64,000 nucleotides of DNA from Celoporthe dispersa (lineage: Eukaryota > Ascomycota > Sordariomycetes > Diaporthales > Cryphonectriaceae). The stretch is from the NCBI GenBank assembly GCA_016584495.1, contig WAID01000012.1:744001-808000 (forward strand). The letters run 5' to 3'. The notes under the pieces were generated by a model. That model saw nothing but the letters and a program-made list of their open reading frames with translations, did not search any database and was not told where the DNA came from. The position numbers and the translations under genes are program-made. The first letter of the stretch is position 1, and each line of letters begins with the position of its first letter. Below, piece after piece: positions 1 through 13,338 of the stretch.

Positions 1-930
1 CTCTGCCCTTTCGGCCGACAACAGATAAACCTGATATCACATCACAGTCCCATCTCCATCCACCCACGCAGAGATCCCCAGATCTCTATACCTGTTGGCA
101 TAATACGCGAACATTAACCCTGGCAGGGCCCCCTGCGGAATGACGGAACGGTTCCTCGTCGGCCGCCCCCTCCACGACGATCATCATCATCCTCCTCCTC
201 CTACTCCTCCTCCACCACTACCACCTCCTGGTCCTCCTGCTCCAGTAATCAATCAGCGGCAGTCCCTGGACCAAAGTTTACCGTCACCGTCACTGCCATA
301 CATGGTGGAGAAGATGCACTTTCTCGTGGTCGTATAGCCGTGGTATGGGTACTATAGCACATCCCACACAACGCTACAGCACTGCATACAACGGTACAGT
401 CTTCTCTCCCACCAGACGAAGGCTAGCCAGATTTAGGGCCTATTGTCGAAGCACATGAGGTGAGGCGCTGTGGCACCGCCTAAGCTGGAACCAGCGTTGG
501 CCTGTCGTCCTCGTCACTGTCACTTGTCGCTGTCAACCTGTCATTTTTAACAATCTGCTTCTGGGAACCCTCCTCCTCCCCATTCCAGTGCTAGAACGAA
601 ACCTCCTCAGACCCGCACACCGCAGGTCTGGAACAGAGCACAAAGAAAAAGCACGAACCCCTCTCTTGGCCCTGGGAACAGACTGGCACCAGGGAGCGTT
701 TCGTGGCAGCGTGATGTGGTTGGTGGTGGGGCTGAGATCTAGTGCTTCCTCTGCCCAGCGTTCCGTTGACAGCGACAATACCGTCATACTATGTAGTGTC
801 ATTTGACTGGCCCTGGCGTCTCTGCTATGGGAAGCATATCTCACAAGGCGATCCGAGGCGATCCGAGGCTCCGACAGTCCGAGATCGCCATCCAAGGATC
901 CACCACGTGTCTGCGATCAAGAGGAACAAG

Positions 931-970
931 AGAAAAGAAAAAGAAAGAAGAGAAAAGAAAAAGAAAGAAG
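931..970. repeat. Exact 20-bp purine tandem duplication
   Basis: A 20-base all-purine A/G unit occupies 931-950 and is repeated without mismatch at 951-970, followed by more purine-rich sequence. It is typical of the polypurine tracts in this flank. No function is implied. Confidence 0.9.
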
Positions 971-3280
971 AGAAGGAAGAACAAAAAATCACATGGAGAT
1001 GGGGAAATGAAGATGGATCCTTCCTGAGCCACACACCGATCTTGACTGCCAGCTATCCAGGCCACCCGATCCGACATCAGCCTCAACGTGTGTGCGGTCA
1101 GATATTAAGATTCGATGTGTGATCATTCTGGCCCTCCCCATGAGAGGATCCGTCGTACCCAGATCCAAACCCGATCCAGGATGCAGCCTTGTCCAGACCC
1201 CTCCCTGGAGCCATGTGTTCGCTACGCCTGGGCGTTGCAGGGGTGGGGTGGTGGCCCTCTGGGGCGAAGGACCCCTACCGCCTGAAGATGATCAATGAGC
1301 TGGACCCCCGATCTTGGTAGCCAAGCAGATGGGGGACCGAGGTTGCCCTCGCGGCTTGCTACTTTTCGAGAACTACTGTGTGGCACCGCGCTCCCCTCCC
1401 TGCAAAGGCCACGAGAGAGCGAGAGAGAGAGAGGGAAAAGCTTCAGCACCTGGAACAAGTCGCTAGGCTCCAAAGGGTGTTGGGCACCCGGCAATATCTT
1501 TGGGGTCTTGACCTCCTTTACGGCCGTGGTGACATGGCGAAGGATCAAGTGGCTTCACCGGTCAGACCACTCCCGGCTATCGCGTCGACTTATCTCCCTC
1601 ACGACGGAACTTGGAACATCACGCACCGGCGTAGCGGCGGAAAATATCTGGTGTTGCTCACCTAAAGCATAAACCCGCTGCGCATCACACATCCTGCCTG
1701 CACCGCATCACCACGTTCTGCTGATGACCCCCTAAGACTAGCAAGCCTCACCGCTTCTCGGGCTCACCATTGGCTCGAACCTGCACTTAAGGAGCCGCCA
1801 CATATTCCCGGCATGAGGTTACGGGAAAAGAAGAAGAAAGAAGAAAAAAACATAGGTCCCCAAGGATCTACAGCACAAAGCTCAGAATCTGATGTCGATT
1901 CGGGACGAGGCGGGCCTCAGCCCTTACGTCGGCAGGGCGAGCTCTGTACCCCATGCTGTACCGCTCCACAGGGTACTTTTAAGTCGGCAGGCGTGCTGTG
2001 CTGTCTCTCTCTCCCTTTCTCTCGCCGAGAATCCTGTCAGTCAGCTTCTCACCTCAGGGTGGGTCACCACGGCTACGAGTTTAAGCTTCTTCCCTCATCC
2101 CAGATCCCAGACGCCAGGGGCTTGCCCACCCCCGAGCCGGGCGCGCTGATCTTCCCGGGTGGCTGCTGACTCGAGACCCGGGACCCAAAGTGCTGGGTTT
2201 CGCGCCAGAGTGTCGATGGGAAGCAATTCCGCGGTCGACTGGGCCAGCTATACATACCTATATGTCGGCCTGCTATAGAGATCGTCTGGATGTCAAGTCT
2301 TCCGATATGATTTCAATGACCCTGAGTAATCTAGTCCCTGTTGTCCTGGCGGGCCTGATCGGACTGGAATCAGATCTATTTCCAGAGCTGATCGATACGA
2401 GGCCGGAAAGCAACACTTCCATGGGCTGGCTCATCTCGAGTTGAGACAAGCGGCCCTGCACCGCTAGAGCGTTGATCAATGACCAGGAGGCGCGGATGGT
2501 CTGCTCGGCTCGAGATTCGAGAAAAAGAAGAAGGAAAAAAAGAAGAGAGAGGATACCGTGGCTGCTTCTACGAGAAGACGGCGTGGGCGCCTCATCGCGC
2601 AACGCAGCAGCGCCGACCCTCCCGGCGTTCCCACCTGAGCTCCCAGGTGGTTCGCTGGTAGCCATCTGTCAGCGACTTACTCGTGGCCGGTCTTAGGTCG
2701 ACCGTTGCGAAGAAAAGGGAGACCGAGGAAATGCGGGCTGGACGCGCTATGCTCAAGACATGGCGCCAGACTAGCCGGACGGCATAACCAGAGGGCTGGG
2801 AATGGTACAGGAGGGCTTGAGCCAGAGTGCAAGACCTCCAATGATCACTGCCGGGGAGAGGGCGGGACGAGGGCACAGTAGTTCTTGACACAGCGCGAGC
2901 GGCTGAGACGGCCTCATCTTCCAATGACAACGCCTCTCGTCTAGCGTACCATCCCACTGGAACTGGCTGCCAAGCTCGAGAGCCGTCCCGACAAACAAAA
3001 CAACAGACCTCGAGGGCCGGCCGAGCTCGATGCGACTCGCCCGCTCCCCTCCGGCTCTCGTCTCACCGGCACTTGAGAGAGATTCTCGGCCAAGGCGAGA
3101 GCCGGGTGGTAAATGCCCTTTCATACTTCGCATCGGCTTCACATTCCCACGTGCGGCTGCAGCTTATTGCTGTCAGCGTCTCCTCTAGACCCATGAACCC
3201 AAGATCCGGGAAGCGAGAGTGAATGGTCCAGCCCTCAAGCCAAATCTGACAGTTTTTATCCAGGGCCGACGGGGGGAGGG

Positions 3281-3305
3281 GTGTGTGTGTGTGTGCGTGT
3301 GTGTG
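3281..3305. repeat. GT dinucleotide microsatellite
   Basis: GT repeat with one GC interruption, in the gene-poor left flank. Confidence 0.85.
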
Positions 3306-5264
3306 GTTAGCTGCGCCCTGGATCTGACCGATGTCACCCTGCGAGGGGGGCCGAGAGCAACAAGAGAGACGCGAGGGACATCAGACAATGCATTCATAAC
3401 ATTGCGCTGCAGAGACAAGTGTAGGATTCCTCCTGCAAGAACTGCACCTCGCAGCGGTGGTTTTCTTTTTGTGTGTGTGTTTGTGAGTGTGTTGGATCGG
3501 CGGGGACTGAGTCCGATCGCCACGAGCGCAGATGAGTGTGTGAGACAAGAAGCAGTCACGCGGCTTGCACAGGCTGCACACAAGCAGTGGGGCCCCCTTG
3601 ACAGGGAGGATGGGTAAGGCTGTACCTACCACATGGGAACACCAGGACGTCCCACCTGCCAATGTTCCTTCCACAGATCTCCTCCATGGGTCTGGTCAAC
3701 AAACCTCGTCACCGATCACGTCCTTTTTTTTTATTTACTTCTTACCCAATCTCGGCAGGAACAAGACATCACAGACCGCACTTCTAAGATTGGCGAGGCC
3801 CATGCGGAGGCCGAGGATTTACCACAACACACCGGGGCGTGTTGTCAAGATGTGCTCCCTCCCCTGTCCGGCCCTGCGGAGGATGCGGATCTGGGTGGAG
3901 CCTTCTGGGTTGCAATAGGCAGACATTTTTGTTTCCAGCGAGGCCAGGGACAGGGCGGGCAAGCAGAGAGGGTGTGAGTTTCATCCCACGACCGGGGCCC
4001 AACTTCCGCGCACCGCCTCTCCTCTCCCTTCTTCTCCTCGCTGAGGAGGGACGGGAGCTCTGCGAGCAGCAGGCATGACCACTCAAGGCACAGATAGACT
4101 CGTGCTTACTTAGGTGCGAAGGGCGGTGGGGGGGAGGGAGGGGAGAGGGGAGCTGTGGTATTCCAGGCCAGGCCTGCTCGCTGGCATCGTCACTGTCGGT
4201 GTGCGGGTTGCATCGCGGATGGAGAGAGAGGTTGTGGAAGAGGCCAGACTCTCTTGGGCGCAAGCAAACTCTCAGCCCTTTTGCTGTCCAACCCCCTTTC
4301 CCCCCCCCCATTTCTCTCGCTCTTTTTTTTTCCTTTTTTTTCTTCTTTTCTTTGCAGAGACGCTTACCGGAGCGTCAGTCCCGCGCTTGTGAATTCCTGT
4401 CTGGGTATCGGAGATGTGTGTGTGTGTGTCGACCGTCGCATCGCATGGCCTGTCAGAAACTGCAGGGAGGCCGAGGGCGCAGCTGGCTGTCGGCCGAGAG
4501 GAGACGGCCCCCTGTTCCGACAGCTGTCTGCTGAACAACGGGCCAAGACCCTTGATCGAGGATGTGTGCTGGTTTCAGACCGTTCGACCCCCCCAGGGCG
4601 AGTCGCGGGTTGTTGTTTCTCGACTGACAGCTTGTCTCCTCTCCCTCTCTCTGTGCCTGTGTCCCTCTGTGGGTTCGCGCTGTCAATCGTTCATGCGCCG
4701 CCGTTCATCCTCTCTCCTCCTAGAGGGAAAGCTTGCGAATACGATATGGCCTGGCCGAAACAACTGCGGCCGTGTGTGACCAGTGCTTGCTTATTCTTGT
4801 TGTTGGGCCGTCAGGCTGAAGGGTCATATACTGCAGAGCGCCGATTGTCTCCAACATTGAACGGCACCCACACACCTGGCCGGCAGGCTTAATAGAAAGA
4901 AGACAGGGGGGACAAAAATGCAGACCCGAGGTTGTGTGTGGGTTTCGGCGCTCGCGCAGGCCGTCCATGGACCCGCAGAAAAAATTCCCTGATCTCGCCA
5001 AAGGGTCTCCTGTGTACTCTCTTCTGTGTGTGTGTGTATGTCTCTCTCTCTGTTCTCTCTGCTACCACCCCCCTGGGGTGACACCAAAAACATCGGGATG
5101 GATCCTCGCCAATCTCGCAAATCTGGCAAATCTGCTAAGGCTACAGGCTCCGCAGGTGCTTCTTGCAGGTCAAGAGCAGCGCCTCCCCACGATACACCCA
5201 TGTCGCTGGCGTCCCTGCTGCAGTCCCCTCCCCCTGCAGCTGATGAAGTTGGTGGATCTCTTGT

Positions 5265-5270
5265 ATATAT

Positions 5271-5302
<32 letters not shown>

Positions 5303-5322
5303 CTCTCTCTCTCTCTCTCTCT
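5265..5322. repeat. Compound TA/GT then CT microsatellite
   Basis: A short TA-rich start runs into about 16 GT units and then directly into about 10 CT units. The motif switch makes a purine/pyrimidine-alternating stretch next to a polypyrimidine stretch. Confidence 0.9.
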
Positions 5323-5873
5323 TTCTCCCTAACTAAGCGATAGTACTTCAGCCTGTCAAGGGTGTTTATATGTACTTGTACCTGAAAGGGAGGGGGCTGA
5401 AGCAAGAGAGCCCGTCTTGTCCCGCGTCGGAGTCACGATTACTGTGGCACACATATTCTCGAGGCACGGCTGGCGACGTCGAGACAACACAAGCTAAACT
5501 TCCTCGAGGCAAAGGAGGGGGGGAGCAGTAAGCGACATAACTCGAATCCGGTGCGATAGGATAGCTCAAGGCTCTTCCCGAAAGACAAGGCCGGCCGATG
5601 GCCCTCCTCGCGGCCTAGCGTATCCAGAGCTCTGGGTATGGCGCCGCCCGCTGTCCTCGGCCGCCCCAAACGATCGTGGGTTGGTCGTGTCCCACAGACG
5701 AGAGAAGAGAGCGTTAGCCCTCGCGCCTGGCGACCACCTCATCTCGTCCAGTAGTGGATGAGCAGAATGGCCTGATGTGTCCGCGAACATGCAACCTGGA
5801 GGTGGTTTGTGGGCTGATGTAGTCCCCCCTTCCCCGCTGGCGCCGAGGGGTGTGGACGACGCCCTTCTTCTTG

Positions 5874-5891
5874 TTTTTTTTTTTTTTTTTT
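5874..5891. repeat. T18 homopolymer
   Basis: Uninterrupted run of 18 T, followed by A-rich sequence. Long homopolymers like this are hard to assemble exactly. Confidence 0.85.
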
Positions 5892-5969
5892 AGAAAAATA
5901 ATTTTTGTAATTATGATCTGGATGGTCTGGGCCAGAGTGACATTTCGGTCCCGATCTTGTATGTCATCG

Positions 5970-5992
5970 TTGTGTGTGTGTGTGTGTGTGTA
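5970..5992. repeat. GT microsatellite
   Basis: About 11 uninterrupted GT units in non-coding sequence. Confidence 0.85.
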
Positions 5993-6710
5993 GTCTTTCC
6001 AAGGTTCCAACTTTGTTGATGTTGGCTTTCACGAACCGCCACCACCGCAGCCATGTGCGGCGCCCAGCGACATGGGAGTGGGGGTGGGAGAAGGGGAATT
6101 TGGATCTTCGTCTTGAGATCGACGGCAGATGATTAGCCGGGTGCGACCTGTTTTTTGTTCGATGTGGCTGCATTCTGGTCGGCGACTCGGGGACGTTGTG
6201 CCAGCCTGCTTGCACCACCAACCAAGGACCAAGGCCCTCCCTCCTGCTCCTGCTCGTCGCCCCTACTGCGCATCACTGCAACGGTAACACCATGACGAGA
6301 GGCATGACGAGAGAGATGGGGTTCAGTTGACGATCTCCACACAGGGTGGGTATCCTTTTTTTCTCTCTTTTTTTTTTCATCTGTTCCTCGCCTCCTCGTC
6401 CTCCTTCTCTTCGTATATGGACCCTCAGAGGCCTATGGAACAGAGTTGCATCGCAGCAGGCAAGATTACAGCGTCCCCCGTCCGGGAACTCGAAGAGCCG
6501 TTGTGGCACCCCCTGCCAGCGCCAATGACAGGCCCCAGGCCGACCAGATAAACCTGGCTATGGCGAGCTTTTCAGCTCGTGCTAGCGAAGGACCCCCCCT
6601 GGGGGTCTAGGTCAAGGAAAGGGACCAAAGGGAAAAGAAGAAAAATAAAAGAAAAATAAAAAGAGAAAAGGATACTACTTAATGAGGTATAGTGCACCCA
6701 GACACATGCA

Positions 6711-6733
6711 CACACTCACACACACACACACAC
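6711..6733. repeat. CA microsatellite
   Basis: CA repeat with one interruption in non-coding sequence; a smaller GT then CA patch lies near 6864-6889. Confidence 0.8.
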
Positions 6734-7026
6734 CCCCGCACCCTTGCCATGCATATAGCCTTACCCGTTCATTCACGCTTTCTGGTCCTTGGCCTGGGGT
6801 TTGAAGATTTGTTTTTTTTTTGGGGGGTGTATTTTCCTGTTTCTCCTTTTTGCTGTATAGTTCTGTGTGTGTATGTGTGTGTACACACACCTTCGCTCCG
6901 CCGTTGCCCGGCTCGGATCCCTTGCGAGATCTTGCTACCCCGGCTCCTCCGCAAGTGGCAAGGAACTGCACTGTGGCCATAGCGACTGCCCCTTCTGGGG
7001 GCGGTGACAGCGTCGTCGTCTGCAAC

Positions 7027-7056
7027 CATCGTCATCATCATCATCATCATCATCAT
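7027..7056. repeat. CAT trinucleotide repeat
   Basis: About nine CAT/ATC units. One frame would read as poly-His, but no surrounding gene is supported. Confidence 0.85.
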
Positions 7057-8345
7057 GTCGGTAATGCATCCATGTGCGCAGATTGGCTCAGATCTCAGAA
7101 AGCGGTGAGACATGCACGCGCGCGCGCACACGCACACACATGTGGATAACGGACTGACGTGATAAGATGCTTGATTATTTATTTATTTTGTTTGATATTT
7201 GTTTTCTCTCCTCCACTGGGGGTGCTGGGGTGTCTGTGGTTCATATGATCACGGTGTCATTGCCCCGCAGCTCACCAGGGGGTTGTCTAAGCATCCTTAT
7301 TCTCTGTCGTCCTGTCTTGATTATTTTTTTTATTCTTTTTTTTTTGCCCTTCGGCACCGAACCGAGATCCTGATCACCGACAGCGTCGCTTTCTGGCCCT
7401 CATCTGGGATCGTTTAGGCCACCATCAGCGTACCTCCCAAACCTTCGGACCCACACTATTGTACCCCTATCGATATATGCAGCCAGACTGTCGGGTCAGA
7501 GAAAAGACCCACACCACCACCACCACCGCTACCACCACCAGCTAACCCTCTTCTCTCTCTCTCTCTGTCTCCCATCCTTTGGCCCCCCCCCTCTTCCTTT
7601 TGATAACCTTGTTTCCCTCGTGCTCCGTCAGGGTTATCTCGACCAGGTAGGCGATCCTTGTTGGCTGAACCAAGAGCAGATATTGTTTTTTTTTTTCATG
7701 ACCATCGGATCGTGTTCGAATTGCCGCGGAGGGCCAGTCCACGTGTGGCTCGTGGCTACTCTGACCGCACGCAAGATTCCGGGTGACCAGTCTCAGCTCT
7801 CATCTGGCCGACGGATCTGGAATACCGAGGGACCACGCACAGTCCCCGCACTACTTCCACGTGGTTTTCCCGCCGCCGTCGACGCCAGCAGGACCAGGGG
7901 CCTAGCCCTCTCCCTCCTCCGCCCCCCCCCCTTCTCTCCTCCTCCCCTCCTCTGTCCTCTCTCCCAGATCAACTCGCTACTCGCGCGCTGAGCCAAGCCT
8001 TTCGCACTTTTGTGTCCTCCTCTTACTGATGCTGCTGCTGCCTCTCTCCCTCCCTCCTCCTCGGAAGCTCCACGGGCCCCATCGGCAGGGTAGACTATTG
8101 ACCACACCATATCTGGGCGGGCACGGACAGCTAATCAGCTCCTTGGTCCAATCTCTGGCGCTCGTCGTGTTGTCTGACCCGCCCTGGCGGCGATGACCCA
8201 GGAGTGGGTCGCCGTTGTTTTTGGTTGATTTTTTTTTTTTTTTTGGTTCTGGTCTCTTGCTTGGGCCCTCCTCGATTCAAGGAGGAGGAGGAGGAGACGA
8301 AGAACAGAGGAGGGTGGAGGGGAAACCTCACTACCAAGGCCCGTT

Positions 8346-8390
8346 CCCCCCCCCCTTTTTTTTTCTCCCTCAAAAAAAAAAAAAAAAAAA
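8346..8390. repeat. Compound homopolymer C10-T9 ... A19
   Basis: A run of C passes into a run of T, then after a short spacer a run of 19 A. The T and A tracts could form a hairpin. Exact lengths may be unreliable. Confidence 0.8.
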
Positions 8391-10570
8391 CAGATACTAT
8401 TATGGTATGTCCCGGTAAAGGCCCGTACTCTTTTATTCCGGCGCCTTGGGACCGCCGTTGGCTCTCTTCCAGTTGAGGACTAGCCGGCGCCCTTGCTAGC
8501 ACTGGCAAGCCATTCCTGTTTCCGCTGGCCATGCAAATGCGGAATTATACCACAAGTGAGATTTGCGCCTCCGGTCTAAGGGCCTAGAGGCTACTCCCGT
8601 TAGACCTGGCGTGCCCCGAAAAAGGGTGTCTGCTGGCCCTCCTCCCTGCACTCTCGCTTCTCGCTCATGTTCCCCCCCCCCCCCAAAAAAAAAAGAGAAG
8701 AAGAAAAAAAGGACACACACATATCGTGCGCTATCCGATGCCGGGTGGAGACGCGACCACGCGGCAACTCCCTCCTCCCTCGGCTGGGTCCCCCATCGTT
8801 TTCGGAGATAATCACCGCTTGCAGCCCGCCTGTCAACATCTTGGCCCCGAGCCCGCCTCGAAAGTCTCCTGGGCTGCCTGCTGCGGCCTGTGTGAGACGA
8901 CTCGACACCCGCCCCAGGAGGGGCCACGGGGGGAGGGGGCGGCAGGGCTTAAGAGAAGAGGGAGGGAGGGAGGGAGAGAGAGTCAGAGAGCCACGAGGGC
9001 GTACATGCTCACCATGGAAAAGTAGCATACATAGTCCATAGTACTAGTGCATACCCTTTTTTTTTTTTTGGGCGGCAGCCCTCCTCCGCCCGCTAGTCGA
9101 CGGTTTTACTTCGACCCAGCTGGCTGGGTCAGGCTAGATGGCGGGCTAGATGGCTGTGCAGTAAAGCATATCCTCGGTATGTCCCTTCTTTTTATGCTTT
9201 TTTTTTCCTGTTTTTTCTTCTTCGTCTTCTTTCTATTTTTTTTTTTCTTGAGAAGAGACACAGAGAAAGAGGAAGAAGAAGAATGAGAGAAAGAAAGAAG
9301 AAAAAAAGGAGACACTGAACCATTTCTTCCGACTCACCCGCGTGTCTCTCCTCGATTCGTCATGAGACCCAGTACTAATGAAACCGGGACACGAAACATT
9401 CAATCTTGGCTTCCAGCTCTCCTACACCCCTGACCACACACAGTACTCCTTTCGAAACCGGAAAAGGAAAAAAAAAGAAAAGAAAAAAACATCCTCCACT
9501 CCAGCCGTTCATGGGTATGAACAAATACGCACGTATGATACACAGCCTGCATTGGCCCATGCAAGATCATCAGAGACAACTGCAGGACCAAGCCATTTAG
9601 GGGAGGGGTGGAGAGGGGAACCACAGCTGCTGAAATACAACTCTCCGCACGCCTTGGAAGGGAGAGAGAGAGAGGCGGGGGGGAGAGACAGCGGTGGGGC
9701 CCCTGAAGCGTATTCGCCTGGTTCCCTTTCAGGGGACCACCCCTCCCCCCAACAGGGAAGTTCCAGGCTGCCCTCCCATTGGACCTTTTACGCAGGACCA
9801 GGGCCTCCGAGACAAAAAAAAAAATTAATAATCAAAGAGATGAATTTAAAAAAAAAATATTATTATTATTATTTCTGCGTACCGCAAATAAATAAAATAA
9901 AACCTGTCAAGTTGGGAGTGGAGGGGGTCCCCCAGCGCACAAGCAGTTGTGGGGCTCACCCACTGCATCGGTAAATCCTTACCGGCAGCTTGGTTACCAG
10001 CCCGACATGAAGACAGTACGACGTTCGTCAGAAGATGGTGGTCCCTTTTTCTCTTTTCTTTTTTTGTCTTCTTTCTTTTCTTGTTTGTCTTGTTACGGTG
10101 GTGATCTGCGCTTGAGAAGGGGGGGGGCGCATTGCATACCTGTGCTGGGTGACGACAAATCCTTTTTTTTTTTTGTTGAGGAGGGGGGGGTGAGGCCCGG
10201 GTTTAAGCCGGGTGGCGCTTACTGATCGCGATCTCACATTTCTCTTAACCGATTAAAACAAGACAAGATAATGAATATCACATTACATGGTACATAGTAG
10301 TACATTCTTCTTGTTCCTTTTGTTTTGGGAAGGCTGGGGAGACACAATATTGCTGGTACAGCTGGACTCAGGTAGGCAGTAACCAATAATACAACAAACA
10401 AGAAGTAACCTCCCATCTTGAAATTTACACAGTACCTAGTACGTATGGCATCATCCAGAGATAGGCTGTCTCTACGCTTATTTCTTTAAACCTTAATAAA
10501 TCAAATATAAAATTCTAGACCATCGAAATGCGTGGCCCGTTCAGCTGGGACGGGGCGGGTGGGGAGTACG

Positions 10571-10571
10571 T

Positions 10572-10598
<27 letters not shown>
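10571..10598. repeat. GA microsatellite
   Basis: About 14 GA units. A similar GA tract lies near 11190-11220. Confidence 0.85.
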
Positions 10599-10604
<6 letters not shown>

Positions 10605-11187
10605 GGATATCGGTCCACTTCATTTTCTCTTGTCCCCTCTCTCTCAAACTTTCCCCCTTCTTTTAGACATGGGCATCTTCGTAAAACGGACCTATGATGG
10701 GATGCTGAGAGGAGTCGTCCCTAGGTAGACCGCCGGGGCGGGGTCGGGGAGAGGAAAGGAGAAGACAAAAAAGGAATATAAATATGAGATAAACTAGCAT
10801 ATTCCCTGGACAGAGCCACGTGCGCGGACAATTAATATCTACAATTCTATCTGGGTGGGCTCATGACAACCGTGGGTTCTTTTCCGCTTAGGGGAATCGA
10901 AACCCGCAGGGCCAGGCCAGATTGGAAGTCTTAAGTTAGGTTCGTGCCTCGGCACAGAAAAAAAAGGCAGAGGAGAAAAAGAGGAGAAAGAAGGAAAGAA
11001 AGAAAAAAAACTGTGGTGGTTGGCTGGATCTGGGCGGAGAGTAGCTATCACGGTGCGGCCCAGAAGCCTTGTGGGGACAACGGCGGGAAGCGGGAGGAGC
11101 TAAGGCATGTATCGTACGTGACAGGTTCTAGACCTTTGGGGGAAGGGGGGAGGGGAGGGGAGTTGCTGTAAACAGAAAACGAAGGGG

Positions 11188-11218
<31 letters not shown>

Positions 11219-13338
11219 GGAAGGAGAGAGGGAGAGAAGTTCCCAGCCCCACCCTTGTGATATGCCGAGCTTGGTAATCACGACGTATGCGCTTTCCTAA
11301 GCTAGCTGGGCCTTTTTTTTTCCCCCTTCTTTTTTCTTCTCCTCCCTTCTTCCCGTGCAGGGGTTACCCATCCCGGTGGTTGTCGTGGAGGAAGGAGCTG
11401 GGTCGAGATGGGGCATAGCACAGACTTGTTCACGAGGTCGAGATTCGTACTATCTTCACCCTCGCACGCCATCGTCTACGTTTTTTTCCCTTTCTTTCTT
11501 CTTCATCCTCTTTCTTGCTCCTCACTGACTCTTCTTCTCCGGCAAGACCCCCCTATCCCTTCCACCAGGCTAGGGAGATATGCTCCGGGCGAGTCCGCAC
11601 CACGATGTCAGTCCCGTGTCTAGGCCAAGGAGAGAAGAACGTTCCAGTCAGTCGGGGCCGTCGAGGGAGCTGTCATTGGGGAGAACGGGGGTGGTCCCCC
11701 ACTCAGTCCAGAACGGCCCTTCCCTTTTTTTTCTGCTTCTTTTTCTTATGGGTCTCGGCGGCCGCCGCTTGTGTTTTGCTTCGACGCCGCCTCTCGACCG
11801 GAGTTGAGTATGATTGGGGCGGAGAGAGAGAGAGAGAGAGGGAGGCATTGGCCGGCGGCCTCCGTTACGTCGCGTGAGGTAATTATTGTGAGGTATTAGG
11901 GGGAGAGAGAGAGAGAAAGAGAGAGAAAAGGGGCTGGGGCATCGCGAGAAAGGAAAAGTGTGTCTCCCTATCTTTCTCGTAGGTAGGGTGGAGTGGGCAG
12001 GGCTTCGTCCAGCGCGGACGAGAGGTTTAACTTCACTAGAGGAGTAAGGCGAGAGAAACGGAAGAAGCCTATAGCAGGACAATCTTCAGTATGACTCTCT
12101 GATCTAGCTAGCAAAGAAAAAAAAGGGTGTATAGGTAGGGTCCAGATGTGAAAAGAGCGAGCTGGCCACAAGTGTTTTGTCTAATGACGAGTCCCAAGGA
12201 CTTGGTAGTCTGTAATTAAGACTACTTTGTGTAGATAGCATCGCCATTTCTATGACCATGTCCTGCGATGGCGTGAGATTTACGTTCTGGTTGATCTTGT
12301 TTTGCCATTTATCTCCGTTAGGGCCCTCTGCCAACAAATAGCATCAATATCGTTGGTGTCTGGGCGAGGAGCTACGTGTCCTCGTACCTGAGAACTCAAC
12401 AGCTAATAGTAGCAGAGGCATTACAGTTCAGCCATGCAAACACTCAGAAGGGGCGTGTGGTCAAGACGTGAGTAACAGGAAACACATCACTCCAAGACTT
12501 GTATTCTTGGTCTCTGTTTAGATGGCGATCCTGCAAGCACGGCTCGTCCCGAGCATCCCACGTGGGGATTTACACATTTCTGTCTAGAATTGCTGCCGAA
12601 ACTCGGATGATGAGACAAAGTCACAGGTCACCACGGCGCAGCTGAATATGATTTGGCGCAACATCTGTCTGTTGTTGATCACCATTTTCATCTTGGGGCA
12701 CTAATAAACATGGCATTTGGCCACAGGATCATGACAAGTCCTCCTCCCGATGTAATCATCGACCACATCGTCGTGTCAAACGTCGAGGACGTCTTGCTCC
12801 TACCGGCCAGAAAAGACACCTCTCTCTCTCTCGCTCCACCAGTTCTTCCAACCCATTCCATGCGTGGGCGCGCACACTCCGTGTCCCATCAGTATCCTGG
12901 TTCGACTGGATACCTTCAAGACCTGCGTGCTGTTTGCACTTTCTCTCAAACACTCTGTTCCAAGCCAGGACTTTCTTCCCAATCGACGAATATCAAAACC
13001 CTCCTGTCCATCGGTCTTGGCTGAGGTTCTCGATGAACAAATGTCGTACCCTCAGCACACCCTTTGACTCGATTCTTGAAGGAATGTCGCAAATTTCCCA
13101 GTATGTCCAAGCGTAAAGAATAGAAAACATCTCGAGAAGGAGAGAGAAAGAAGAAAGAAAAAGAAAGAAAAAAAAGAAACACAAAAAAACAAAGAAAAGA
13201 AAAGAAAAGAAGAGAAAACAAACCACACAGTTTTGAAAAGAACTCCGCTCGCGGGTTTTTGACAGTCCTCCCCGACTTCAACATGAAACGTTCTGACAAC
13301 CCTTTTGTTTACCGTCAAACAGAATGAGGATGCAGGCT

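Larger units (their letters stand above)
1..13338. other. Gene-poor, simple-repeat-rich region
   Basis: No protein family is recognisable here on either strand. The open frames are short (nearly all under 150 codons, none above 200) and mostly translate simple sequence such as poly-Pro/His, poly-Lys/Glu or poly-Phe. The DNA holds many polypyrimidine/polypurine tracts, dinucleotide repeats and homopolymers, some listed separately. It could be a very long upstream region of a regulatory gene outside the window, a non-coding RNA locus, or decayed sequence. Nothing seen decides between these. A gene with only very small exons cannot be excluded. Confidence 0.6.

Noticed and set aside
140..337. 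His/Pro-rich 65-codon frame
   Set aside because: It translates CAT and CCT/CCA simple repeats; low complexity without a gene context.
5265..5322. Repeat block considered as a possible CRISPR-like or satellite array
   Set aside because: It is a plain dinucleotide repeat with no spacers and the genome is eukaryotic.
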